Source: an uncultured Eubacterium sp.
GTDB taxonomy: Bacteria; Bacillota; Clostridia; Oscillospirales; Acutalibacteraceae
Direction of reading: 5' to 3'
Length of the DNA stretch: 46,846 nucleotides
Assembly (NCBI GenBank): GCA_944380545.1
Contig: CALWHV010000016.1
Span: forward strand, 1-46,846
The notes beneath the pieces are model-generated. The model was not told the DNA's origin. It ran no database searches and saw only the letters and a list, made by a program, of their open reading frames with translations. Positions 40,248-46,846 of the stretch are shown here, piece after piece; positions within the stretch are counted from its first letter, which is position 1, and every line of letters begins with the position of its first letter. The position numbers and the translations under genes are program-made.

Positions 40248-42128
40248 TCAGTTTATCGTTACATCCGAAACGGGGCAGAAGCTGCCGCTTGCCTCGCCGC
40301 TCGGCGTAACGGTTACGGTGCTGCCGTTTTCAACGAGCAGAACATCCATACACTCCGAAACGCTGATATAATAGTAAACGCCGTTTATCTGAAGGTAATA
40401 ATAGGTGTTGCCGTTATTTACGGAGGTGATTATATCGGTGACGCTGCCGGTCACGGACGAGCCTGTCTGCGGCTCCTGCGGCGCGGGCTGCTCCTGCTGC
40501 GCGTCATCCCCGGCGGGCTGCGCTGCGGAGCTGTCGTCTGCCTCGCTGCCCTCCTCAACAAGATAATCATTTACATCAACATCGGAGCCGATGATGTTCT
40601 TGTCCTTAAGCGCCTGGATATAATTTTCAACGGCTGCGTTGAGGGCGTTGGCGTCGCTCTTCATCTCGTCCACTATGCCCGTGCCCACGATAGTTTTATC
40701 CGCAAGATTTACGAGCGCGTAGCCCTTAACGGTGTTGCTGGAGCCGTAAAGGCTCATAAAGTAGGTGGGCTGCCCCTCTATATCGAGCAGTATCGGGAAG
40801 GTTGCGGCATATTGATAGTTCTGAACAGCGTCCTGAGCGGATTCCATCGCCGCCGTTTCAATAGCGCCGCCGGACTCGTAATAGCGCGTTTCCTTGGTGC
40901 GCTGATTTGCAAGAATGAAGCCGAAGTTGGAGGCGTCCGTTTCAGAGGAGGTTACGCCTGTGTATACCCAAACATCATCGTCCATCGCGATATAGCCGCT
41001 GCCGCGCGACGCCTGGCTCACATCGTTTTGGAAGATTATGGAGTTCCAAAAGCCGTTTTGCAGCTTTCCGTAATAATCATACTGCTGAACAAGCAGATTT
41101 GCGGAATAAACAACATCTATCCACTGAAGCGATTCGTCGCTGCGGATCTGCTCTATGCCGTAATAAACGCTTTCGCCGGTGAGCGCGTCCGTGATTATGG
41201 CTCCCTTGACATCCGTGCCGCCGAAAAGGCCGATGGTCTTATCAAGAACGGGCGTGATCCAGAAGGGATAGCCGCTGTCGTCTATCTCAAAATTGGGCGT
41301 GTCAAGCAGCTCAGTGGGATACTGGAAGCGGATGTGCCTTATGAGCTTTTCGTTGAACAGCTCCGTGGGGCTGTACTGGATTGCGGAGCCGAACTGCTCA
41401 ACGCAGTTTACAACGGTGACCTTTTGCGTTACAAGGTCGATGATCATATAGGCGGGGACGCCCTCTTTGGTGTTGTTGAACCACTTGAAGACATCGGCGT
41501 ATTCAAGATAAGCCACGCGCACGGGGCGGTTTTTGTAGTTTATCATCGTGGTGGTGTTCGAAACAACATACTGGCTCTTGTATTCGGAGAGTGTGCCGAG
41601 CTGCTGGTCCGCAAGAGTGAGCGCGCGCGACTCATCCACGCGAGGAACATTTTCTATGCTGATATTTTCAAAATCAGCGGAAAATTCGCTGGTTGAAACC
41701 GGCATAAGCTTGCTGTAGGAGGACGCTCTGAACAGCGTTGCGCCGCAGAGCCAGCCGATTCCCATTACAACGAGCAGCACGGCGGCTATTATGATGGGCA
41801 CGCGAGAGGATTTTTTTACATATTCGCGGCGCTCTATCTTTTTGTTTGCCTTGCACACAAGCGCAAAAAACAGCATAAACAGCGCCATAAGGATGAACAC
41901 GAAGAAATAGATGTTGGGATCCTTGAAATTCAGCGCGGGCAGCAGCATATAATATACGACGCCGCCGGAAACAACGGTGAGCAGGGCGGAGATAAGCAGC
42001 CTGAGCCAGAGCTTATCCGGCTTTACCACAACATCCACCTCGTCCTTTTTGGGCCATTTGAATTTTGACTTGAAGTCGTTTATGACCTCGTCGGCGTCAT
42101 AATCCATATTGGGGATATGTTCGCTCAT
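40248..42128 (-). CDS. Large membrane protein with extracytoplasmic domain, function unknown
   Basis: A 626-residue protein I do not recognise. A polar N-terminus (1-45) leads to three hydrophobic segments (about 46-66, 74-94, 112-134). About 420 residues of mixed alpha/beta sequence outside the membrane follow, then an acidic Ser/Asp/Glu/Gln/Pro linker (about 535-570) and a small OB-like beta domain (YYYLQINGVYYYISV, SGSFCPVSDVTIN). Two segments with an aYMIIDLVTQKVTVV or GYALVNLADKTIVGTG flavour recall PepSY-like modules. It has its own promoter and ribosome binding site. A role in envelope homeostasis is only inferred from topology. Confidence 0.75.
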   Translation of the reverse strand: MSEHIPNMDYDADEVINDFKSKFKWPKKDEVDVVVKPDKLWLRLLISALLTVVSGGVVYYMLLPALNFKDPNIYFFVFILMALFMLFFALVCKANKKIERREYVKKSSRVPIIIAAVLLVVMGIGWLCGATLFRASSYSKLMPVSTSEFSADFENISIENVPRVDESRALTLADQQLGTLSEYKSQYVVSNTTTMINYKNRPVRVAYLEYADVFKWFNNTKEGVPAYMIIDLVTQKVTVVNCVEQFGSAIQYSPTELFNEKLIRHIRFQYPTELLDTPNFEIDDSGYPFWITPVLDKTIGLFGGTDVKGAIITDALTGESVYYGIEQIRSDESLQWIDVVYSANLLVQQYDYYGKLQNGFWNSIIFQNDVSQASRGSGYIAMDDDVWVYTGVTSSETDASNFGFILANQRTKETRYYESGGAIETAAMESAQDAVQNYQYAATFPILLDIEGQPTYFMSLYGSSNTVKGYALVNLADKTIVGTGIVDEMKSDANALNAAVENYIQALKDKNIIGSDVDVNDYLVEEGSEADDSSAAQPAGDDAQQEQPAPQEPQTGSSVTGSVTDIITSVNNGNTYYYLQINGVYYYISVSECMDVLLVENGSTVTVTPSGEASGSFCPVSDVTIN

Positions 42129-42194
42129 AATCAATACTCCTTTTAAGCCGCGGCACAGCGCGGTTTTTTCCGCCCGCCGGGCGGCATTGAAATT

Positions 42195-42223
42195 ATAATA
42201 CCATACGCGGGCGCATTATTCAA
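42195..42223 (-). promoter_or_regulatory. Promoter of the large membrane protein gene
   Basis: Minus strand TTGAAT (42218-42223), 17 bases, TATTAT (42195-42200). A GC-rich hairpin lies in the leader near 42165-42183. Confidence 0.55.
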
Positions 42224-42277
42224 CACAAATATATTTAAAAATATATAAACGCCTGCGCGGAAAATGCGCGCAACGGA

Positions 42278-42315
42278 AAAGCCGCCGCGGATAAGACCGC
42301 AGCGGCTCTTTTTAA
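42278..42315 (-). terminator. Hairpin downstream of the lipoprotein gene
   Basis: The imperfect stem agccgctgcgg/ccgcggcggct on the minus strand is preceded by A-rich and followed by T-rich sequence. Confidence 0.7.
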
Positions 42316-42360
42316 ACTGATTATGCTATAAGCGGCGGGATTTATCCCTGCTGCTCAAGC

Positions 42361-43326
42361 TTACGCTCTGGTGAGTTCCCTTGCGTCAAGAAGATACTCA
42401 TCCGACGCGGGATAGTGCATATCATAGCTGATTGCAACAGCGGCGCTCTTATCCTTGATTACAAGAACATTGGCGTGGTTAACCGCAACATTGACTTTCA
42501 TATGGTAATCAGCCTCAACAACCGTGTTGGTGGAGGTGTTGATCTTGATGACGCCGGTGCCGCCCTCGTAATCAACAAGGCAGTTCTCCTCTGTGGAGCC
42601 GCTTGCCCATGAAAGCTGGCTGATGGAATCTACGGTTGCGCCGATATCGCCGAGAACCTCAAAGAAGCGGCCCTGCGAATCCTCGCCGCGCATAGACATT
42701 GAAGAAGCCTTGGGCTGGATGGTGATGGTGATAGTGCCGTCGCCGTTGTCTACAACATTGCAGGCCTGGGAATCCTCGGGAGTGAAGTAGGAGGTTCTGA
42801 AATCAAACTGGCCGGGATTAGCGGCGTCGCCGTTTGAGTTATCAAGCAGCGGATCTCTGTTGTTGCAGGGCGGAAGGCCGTATACGCTGGGCTTGAACAG
42901 ACCGTCTACGATGGTGGGAACAAGGTTGTTGATAACCGCGTTCTCCGAGCCCTCGATAAGAACGGAATCGATGTTGAGCTTCTCTTCACCTACAAGGGCA
43001 TAGTACTCAACGGTGTTGCCTTCGCCGTCAATATAATTGGCGGTCTGAGCCTTGGTGTTGTTATAGCACTGAACATAATAATTGATAACAGCAGCCTCGT
43101 CTGCAAACTCGATGCCGCCGTAAGTGCCGGAAACGAAAGGCTCTATTGCGGAAGCGCCGGCATCCCCTTCGGGTTCATCCTTCTGATTCCAGGTGCCGTC
43201 CTGAACTTCCTTGATTGCCGTGATAGTTCCGTTTGTTATGTAATTGATCTTACCGCAGCCTGCAAGCGCAAGCACGAAAGCAACAACAAGAACAACACAA
43301 AGAACTGCCTTAAATGTTTTCTTCAT
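42361..43326 (-). CDS. Lipoprotein of unknown function
   Basis: A 321-residue exported protein with a lipoprotein signal peptide: KKTFKAVLCVVLVVAFVLA then the lipobox LAGC, so Cys24 would carry the lipid and anchor the protein to the outer face of the membrane. The mature part has acidic and Asn/Thr-rich strands (YVQCYNNTKAQTANYID, GDGTITITIQPKASS) and was not recognised. Early NYITNGTITAIKEVQDGTW and later VNHANVLVIKDKSAAVAISYDMHYP give no known motif. It has AAAGGGG ten bases before the ATG. It stands alone between terminators. Confidence 0.8.
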   Translation of the reverse strand: MKKTFKAVLCVVLVVAFVLALAGCGKINYITNGTITAIKEVQDGTWNQKDEPEGDAGASAIEPFVSGTYGGIEFADEAAVINYYVQCYNNTKAQTANYIDGEGNTVEYYALVGEEKLNIDSVLIEGSENAVINNLVPTIVDGLFKPSVYGLPPCNNRDPLLDNSNGDAANPGQFDFRTSYFTPEDSQACNVVDNGDGTITITIQPKASSMSMRGEDSQGRFFEVLGDIGATVDSISQLSWASGSTEENCLVDYEGGTGVIKINTSTNTVVEADYHMKVNVAVNHANVLVIKDKSAAVAISYDMHYPASDEYLLDARELTRA

Positions 43327-43463
43327 TACTTTTGTACCCCTTTCAGTACGAACTAAGCATAATCAATTTGCTACTTCTTTAATTTATTATAAAATCGACA
43401 AAAAGTCAATACCAAAAAGCGGAAATAACAAAAATAATTATAAATTCTTTAACTTTTATGTGG

Positions 43464-43492
43464 TTGTTATTTAACATTTTGTGTGTTATACT
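43464..43492 (+). promoter_or_regulatory. Sigma-A promoter of the zinc-ribbon protein gene
   Basis: TTGTTA (43464-43469), 17 bases, TATACT (43487-43492). Confidence 0.7.
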
Positions 43493-43539
43493 TGCTTTAG
43501 CGATTTTTAACATTCTTCTTAAGAAAGGATTTTAAACAT

Positions 43540-44241
43540 ATGAGATGCAAAAACTGCGGCTTTGACAACCAGGAGGGCAGGTACATATGCGAAAACTGCG
43601 GCTCTCCCCTGTTTGACGGCACGAACGAGATAGTGCCGGAGGAGGACGACGACGCCCCCGTAAGGATAGACGACGAGGACGATGACGAGCCAGCACCCGC
43701 CGCCGCGGACGAGGACGATGTTAAAAATAATAAAAAGAATATAATCATTATAATAGTGCTTGCCGTTATACTTGTTGCAATGCTTGTGGGCATCATAGTT
43801 GCCGCCGTAACGGGCAAAGAAAAGGAGACGCAAACAGAGCCGCCCGTTTCAGTAAGCGAGGAGCTGACCGAGGACGAGGAGGAGCGCGAGACCGAAAGGC
43901 GCACCACCACCACAACAACGACCGCGGCGCCGGAAACCACCATCACCACAACCACTACCACAACGACCACAGCCGCGCGCTTTACCATTTCCGTTGACAT
44001 TGACGGCAACGGCACCGTGAGCGGCGACGGGACCTTTGAAGCCGGCACAAGGGCGACTCTTGTTGCCACTGCGGACGAGGGCTATCAGTTTGTAGGCTGG
44101 TTTGACAACGACACGGGCACCCAGGCGGCTTCCGGCACGAGATACACGATAACCGTTGACTCAAACAGAAACCTCACGGCGCGCTTTTCCGCGCTGCCGC
44201 AGCAGGACGAGGAAGCTCCCACGGGTGAAGCGGATGAATAA
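43540..44241 (+). CDS. Zinc-ribbon membrane protein with Thr-rich stalk and InlB B-repeat-like domain
   Basis: A 233-residue single-pass protein. A four-cysteine zinc ribbon (Cys3, 6, 17, 20) and a strongly acidic segment lie in the cytoplasm. One membrane helix (about 67-90) leads to a Glu/Thr-rich stalk with long threonine runs (about 115-146) and a C-terminal domain like divergent InlB B-repeats (FTISVDIDGNGTVSGDGTF, YQFVGWFDNDTG, NRNLTARFS). Such domains are small beta-grasp modules on surface proteins. The first motif CKNCGFDN is identical to one in the PASTA pseudokinase at 8490. It overlaps the next gene by eight bases. Confidence 0.82.
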   Translation: MRCKNCGFDNQEGRYICENCGSPLFDGTNEIVPEEDDDAPVRIDDEDDDEPAPAAADEDDVKNNKKNIIIIIVLAVILVAMLVGIIVAAVTGKEKETQTEPPVSVSEELTEDEEERETERRTTTTTTTAAPETTITTTTTTTTTAARFTISVDIDGNGTVSGDGTFEAGTRATLVATADEGYQFVGWFDNDTGTQAASGTRYTITVDSNRNLTARFSALPQQDEEAPTGEADE

Positions 44242-44680
44242 GGGAGAGCTTGCAAGGCAGAATTTTCTTTCCGGTCTCGGCTGCACGCAGGCTGTTGCTG
44301 CGGCGTTCGCCGATGAAATGGGGCTTGACGAGGAGCTTGTTAAGCGGCAGACGATCGGCTTCGGCGCGGGAATGGGCAGGCTCAGAGAGGTCTGCGGCAC
44401 GGTTTCCGGAATGACATATGTTTTATCAAACCTTTACGCAGACGAGGGCAAGGCGGCGGTCTACGCAATGGTGCAGGAGGTTGCGGGCGAATTTAAAAGG
44501 CTCAACGGCTCAATAGTCTGCCGCGAGCTGCTGGGGCTCAGCGCAGGCGCCGTATCGCCCCCTACGCCCGACGCGCGCACCGCCGAATATTACAAAAAAC
44601 GCCCCTGCCCCGAGCTTTGCCGCCTGGCGGCGGATATACTTGCCGATTTCATTGCAAAGAAAGAACAGGCGGGAAAATAA
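44234..44680 (+). CDS. C_GCAxxG_C_C family redox-type protein
   Basis: A 148-residue cytosolic protein of the cysteine-patterned C_GCAxxG_C_C family. Pattern elements are GCTQAVAAAF near residue 16, the GFGAGMG stretch, VCGTVSGM (CGxxxG core), a cysteine in VCRELLG and the C-terminal CPELC pair. The family is common in anaerobes and is suspected to bind a metal cluster or act in redox chemistry, but no member has a firm role. Start 44234 overlaps the preceding gene's last codons (ATGAATAA), so translation is coupled. Confidence 0.85.
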   Translation: MNKGELARQNFLSGLGCTQAVAAAFADEMGLDEELVKRQTIGFGAGMGRLREVCGTVSGMTYVLSNLYADEGKAAVYAMVQEVAGEFKRLNGSIVCRELLGLSAGAVSPPTPDARTAEYYKKRPCPELCRLAADILADFIAKKEQAGK

Positions 44681-44687
44681 AAAACTC

Positions 44688-44716
44688 TTGCATTTTAAAG
44701 TGCAATGTGGTATAGT
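44688..44716 (+). promoter_or_regulatory. Promoter of tRNA-Arg
   Basis: TTGCAT (44688-44693), 17 bases, TATAGT (44711-44716), about 40 bases before the tRNA. Confidence 0.7.
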
Positions 44717-44759
44717 ATTTGAGCATTAAACATAAGCGGCTCGCCGCTGTGTTTAATAT

Positions 44760-44836
44760 GCGCCGGTAGCTCAGTTGGATAGAGTGTCTGGCTACGAACC
44801 AGAAGGTCGGGGGTTCGAATCCCTTCCGGCGTACCA
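44760..44836 (+). tRNA. tRNA-Arg (anticodon ACG), CCA encoded
   Basis: A 77-base cloverleaf with acceptor pairs GCGCCGG/CCGGCGT, D-arm gctcagttggatagagt, anticodon loop ctACGaa and T-loop ttcgaat. The CCA end is encoded. ACG, read as ICG, decodes CGU, CGC and CGA. The 3' end serves as attachment site for the integrative element downstream. Confidence 0.97.
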
Positions 44837-44840
44837 AAAA
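44815..44840 (+). other. Attachment-site core, copy in tRNA-Arg
   Basis: The last 22 bases of the tRNA plus four A are repeated exactly at 45031-45056. A 3' tRNA end next to an integrase gene is the usual attachment site of tyrosine-recombinase elements. The second end of the element lies beyond the window. Confidence 0.75.
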
Positions 44841-44876
44841 TACCGAGGTAACTTTTGTTACTTCGGTATTTTTATT
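44840..44876 (+). terminator. tRNA-Arg terminator
   Basis: taccgaggtaac/gttacttcggta stem followed by TTTTTATTT. Confidence 0.85.
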
Positions 44877-45056
44877 TATTGGGTTGTAGGGATTCGAACC
44901 CGTGAGGGTTTTTGCGTTTAGGAAACAGCCCGGCGGGCTGTTTTCAGCAAAAAGCGGTGAGCCGGGTACTGAAATGCCGCGCATTTCGGTCGGCGAGCCA
45001 TCCGTATGCAAGGCGTAGCCGCAGCAGACGTCGAATCCCTTCCGGCGTACCAAAAA
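44841..45056. repeat. 216-bp unit between duplicated tRNA 3' ends, with inverted T-arm-like ends
   Basis: Between the two attachment cores lies a GC-rich, non-coding unit. It contains an inward-facing T-arm-like string (agggattcgaacccg, near 44888) and ends in the tRNA copy (gtcgaatccctt, near 45030), which are inverted relative to each other. The design matches the element at 5074-5345 although the inner sequence differs. A minus-strand open frame across it is antisense to the tRNA and is not a gene. Confidence 0.6.
45031..45056 (+). other. Attachment-site core, second copy
   Basis: Exact 26-bp copy of the tRNA 3' end and flank. AT-rich element DNA begins immediately after it, so this is the likely boundary of the present integrated element. 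The terminator-like hairpin that follows resembles the tRNA's own (aggtaactttcgtt here, aggtaacttttgtt there). Confidence 0.7.
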
Positions 45057-45092
45057 ACTCAGGTAACTTTCGTTGCCTGAGTTTTTTATTTT
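45055..45092 (+). terminator. Terminator-like hairpin after second attachment core
   Basis: actcaggtaac/gttgcctgagt stem with a T-run, a relative of the tRNA terminator at 44840. The next 150 bases to 45240 are AT-rich and hold no supported gene. Confidence 0.75.
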
Positions 45093-45240
45093 TGGTATTT
45101 CTTCACTAAAAACTGCTCACTAACCGAGTAGTCATAGGTAAACTTATATAATAATAGGTATTTTAACTTATTAACATTTGTAATTGTAAAAACTATCAAA
45201 GACGCCCATTTGACTCCCACTGACATAAATTGAAAAGAAT

Positions 45241-45275
45241 TCGGCTCAAGGATTTTTGTTCCTTGAGCCTTTTTT
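45241..45275 (+). terminator. Terminator-like hairpin after the integrase gene
   Basis: ggctcaagga/tccttgagcc stem with TTTTTT on the plus side, ending two bases before the convergent integrase stop. It would block readthrough from the tRNA side into the element. Confidence 0.75.
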
Positions 45276-45276
45276 G

Positions 45277-46479
45277 TTATGCTGAGAAATGTATGAACTT
45301 ATTTTTTCTTTCGTTTTCTGATTCAGTTATCAGATTACCCATTGCATCTGCCACCGTTTGCTGCATATTGTTCGTCACATGCATATATGTGTTCATTGTA
45401 AAGCCTGCATCTGTGTGACCAAGCATATGAGATATGGTCTTTATATCCATCCCCTGTTCTAATGATAGTGTTGCAAAGCTGTGTCTCAAATCGTGAAAGC
45501 GTATTTGCGGTACTCCTGCTCGTTTTTGCATTCTGTGTAGTTTTCTTGTAACCGATGACGGATCACGAAGTCCGCCCGTTATCGGTGATGGGAATATTAA
45601 TTTATTATCAAGCCTTTGCCTACTCCTTAGCAGTATCAGTTGATTAAAACATTCATCACATAATGCAATCGTTCGTATGGATGAGGCAGTTTTCGGTGTT
45701 GTAACCTTAAGTTCACTGCCTATCCGTTGCACTTGCTTGTTCACTGATATTGTTTTGTTTTTCATATCAAGGTCAGCCCAAGTCAGTGCAAGTATTTCAC
45801 CCAGTCGCAAGCCTGTTGTAATCTCAAGAATATAAAATTCATAACATCCTGAGTCCTTTGTTTCCTGAAGAAATCTGCCAAGTTCATTTGCTTTCAGCGT
45901 TTGCATTTCCTTTGGTGCATCTTTTGGCAGTTGTACCTTTTTACAAGGATTACTGCCTATCAATCCCTCGTCCTCTGCTTTTTGCAGGCAGGTTTGCAAG
46001 GCTATTTTGATATCCTTTACTGTCTTTGCAGATAAACCGTTGCCTTTCTTTTTAACATTTCTTATTCTCCCACTCGTGTACATTTTCATTAGAAATTGCT
46101 GACAGGCTACTGTTGATATATCCTTTATTTTCATACCACCGAGATTAGGTAGTATATATCTGTCAAAATAGTTTTGATAACTGTTTCTTGTGTATTCTTT
46201 TACACTCACTGCACAAAATGATTCAAACCAAATTTTTGACCACTCTTCAAGTGTAGGCTCGGGGTTTGTAAGAAAATCACATCTTTCAATTATCTTTTGC
46301 CGCTTGTTGCTCTCGGCTATCGCCTTTTCAAGTTTTTCCTTGCACTCGGCTTTCGTTTTTGCAAGAACATTTTTTCTTACTCTCTTGCCGTTAACTATCT
46401 CACCTGTATAATAGCGACCTTCCCACCTACCATCTTTGCGTTTGGTTATTGTTCCTTCGCCGTTATTTCGTTTTGCCAT
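45277..46479 (-). CDS. int: Tyrosine-type site-specific integrase
   Basis: A 400-residue Tn916/phage-type integrase. An N-terminal arm-binding domain (GEGTITKRKDGRWEGRYYTG, 8-27) is followed by a SAM-like core-binding domain (about 75-175) and the catalytic domain. Its residues Arg225, His329, Arg332, His355 and nucleophile Tyr365 are all present (TTGLRLGE, HDLRHSFATL, LGHTDAGFTMNTY). It recombines the element with the 3' end of tRNA-Arg, which lies next to it. The gene is AT-rich compared with the chromosome, a sign of transfer. A strong AAAGGAGG precedes the ATG. Confidence 0.96.
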   Translation of the reverse strand: MAKRNNGEGTITKRKDGRWEGRYYTGEIVNGKRVRKNVLAKTKAECKEKLEKAIAESNKRQKIIERCDFLTNPEPTLEEWSKIWFESFCAVSVKEYTRNSYQNYFDRYILPNLGGMKIKDISTVACQQFLMKMYTSGRIRNVKKKGNGLSAKTVKDIKIALQTCLQKAEDEGLIGSNPCKKVQLPKDAPKEMQTLKANELGRFLQETKDSGCYEFYILEITTGLRLGEILALTWADLDMKNKTISVNKQVQRIGSELKVTTPKTASSIRTIALCDECFNQLILLRSRQRLDNKLIFPSPITGGLRDPSSVTRKLHRMQKRAGVPQIRFHDLRHSFATLSLEQGMDIKTISHMLGHTDAGFTMNTYMHVTNNMQQTVADAMGNLITESENERKNKFIHFSA

Positions 46480-46543
46480 TGCAACCTCCTTTCTGCCTGT
46501 GGCAACACAACATTACCACAAGCGTTTTTCAATATCCAGATAA

Positions 46544-46750
46544 TTATTCTCTTTTTGAATTTGTTTCAATCCAACTTCTCAGTTGCTCTTTTGGAACAGA
46601 TTTTCTTCTGCCCATTACAACAACAGGAAAGCTGTTGTCATTTCTAATAAGTTTGTATAGACTGACAGCAGAAATTCCAAGCACTTCTGCCGCTTCAGGA
46701 ACTGAAAGCATTAATGGTAATTCGTCAAATGATTTATATTTACTTTCCAT
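46544..46750 (-). CDS. Excisionase-like helix-turn-helix DNA-binding protein
   Basis: A 68-residue protein with a MerR/Xis-type winged helix: LMLSVPEAAEVLGISAVSLY, then LIRNDNSFPVVVMGRRKSVP and the closing LRSWIETN. Such proteins direct the integrase towards excision and are usually encoded just before it, as here (64 bp upstream). The ATG at 46750 lies seven bases after AAAGGAG. Inverted repeats near 46777-46800 and upstream of the integrase could be binding sites. The element continues beyond the window. Confidence 0.85.
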   Translation of the reverse strand: MESKYKSFDELPLMLSVPEAAEVLGISAVSLYKLIRNDNSFPVVVMGRRKSVPKEQLRSWIETNSKRE

Positions 46751-46846
46751 ATTGAATCTCCTTTCAGCCTGTCGACAAATGTTGTCAGGCATTTGTTTTA
46801 CTAACTCATAGTGTAATCATATTATTTATAACCAAAAGCCTTTTGC

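Noticed and set aside
40227..41696. Long plus-strand open frame of 489 codons
   Set aside because: It is antisense to the large membrane protein, which has a promoter, ribosome binding site, signal-like helices and sensible composition. The antisense frame is open only because of GC-rich third positions.
44649..45053. Minus-strand open frame across the tRNA and the 216-bp unit
   Set aside because: It is antisense to tRNA-Arg and to its duplicated end. Such RRKGFEPPTF-type translations are well-known artefacts of tRNA regions.
1..46846. CRISPR arrays, toxin-antitoxin pairs, restriction systems or retrons
   Set aside because: No regularly spaced repeats and no recognisable defence genes were found in the part visible here; the cargo of the integrative element lies outside.

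Overview
The window comes from the chromosome of a strictly anaerobic, spore-lineage Clostridia bacterium, most likely an Oscillospirales/Ruminococcaceae-type gut organism. This rests on gene content: a GPR spore protease, [FeFe]-hydrogenase maturases, a class III (oxygen-sensitive) ribonucleotide reductase, ECF-type thiamine uptake, SPDTG-type sortase anchoring, frequent AAAGGAG ribosome binding sites and TTGACA/TATAAT promoters. The coding DNA is fairly GC-rich. The last 1.8 kb is clearly AT-rich and belongs to an integrated mobile element. The placement is inference; there is no 16S gene here.

Layout. 1-5.4 kb: a VanY-type peptidase cut off at its 5' end by a repeat, an ECF-like sigma factor with an unrecognised partner gene, YbaK, a patatin, a small membrane protein, rpsT, gpr, and a 272-bp terminal-inverted-repeat element whose ends look like tRNA T-arms. 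5.4-10.2 kb: an alpha/beta hydrolase with prmA, a YhaM-type exonuclease, and a divergent PASTA protein whose kinase domain has lost its catalytic residues. 10.2-14.3 kb: a TM1266-hydE-hydG-hydF operon behind a leader with a terminator-like hairpin. 14.4-17.8 kb: RluA-type synthase, zinc phospholipase C-like protein, luxS and a surface metallophosphoesterase. 18-21.7 kb: an LCP protein, the RNase P RNA gene, and an inositol-type aldolase/kinase pair directly behind it. 21.7-24 kb: a GH5 endoglycoceramidase-like enzyme and thiT under a TPP riboswitch. 24.2-27.2 kb: nrdDG behind two NrdR boxes. 27.2-34.7 kb: MBL hydrolase, HAD phosphatase, tandem GtrA proteins, split transketolase, and an LCP/sortase B/SPDTG surface-protein group. 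34.8-40.2 kb: a heterodimeric ABC exporter, rsmA and a GNAT-like protein. 40.2-44.7 kb: large membrane protein, lipoprotein, zinc-ribbon surface protein and a C_GCAxxG_C_C protein. 44.7 kb to the end: tRNA-Arg(ACG) whose 3' end is duplicated 216 bp downstream, followed by integrase and excisionase-like genes of an integrative element that runs off the window.

The genes add up to an anaerobic fermentative lifestyle: hydrogenase assembly, glycyl-radical nucleotide reduction, pentose-phosphate carbon flow through a two-subunit transketolase, and a rich envelope programme (two LCP ligases, sortase, GtrA flippases, PASTA protein, lipoprotein). The least explained items are the T-arm-ended repeats, the 216-bp unit between duplicated tRNA ends, two genes whose Shine-Dalgarno sequence is separated from the start codon by a hairpin, the structured leader of the hyd operon, and the PASTA pseudokinase. 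No CRISPR array, rRNA gene or recognisable defence system was seen.
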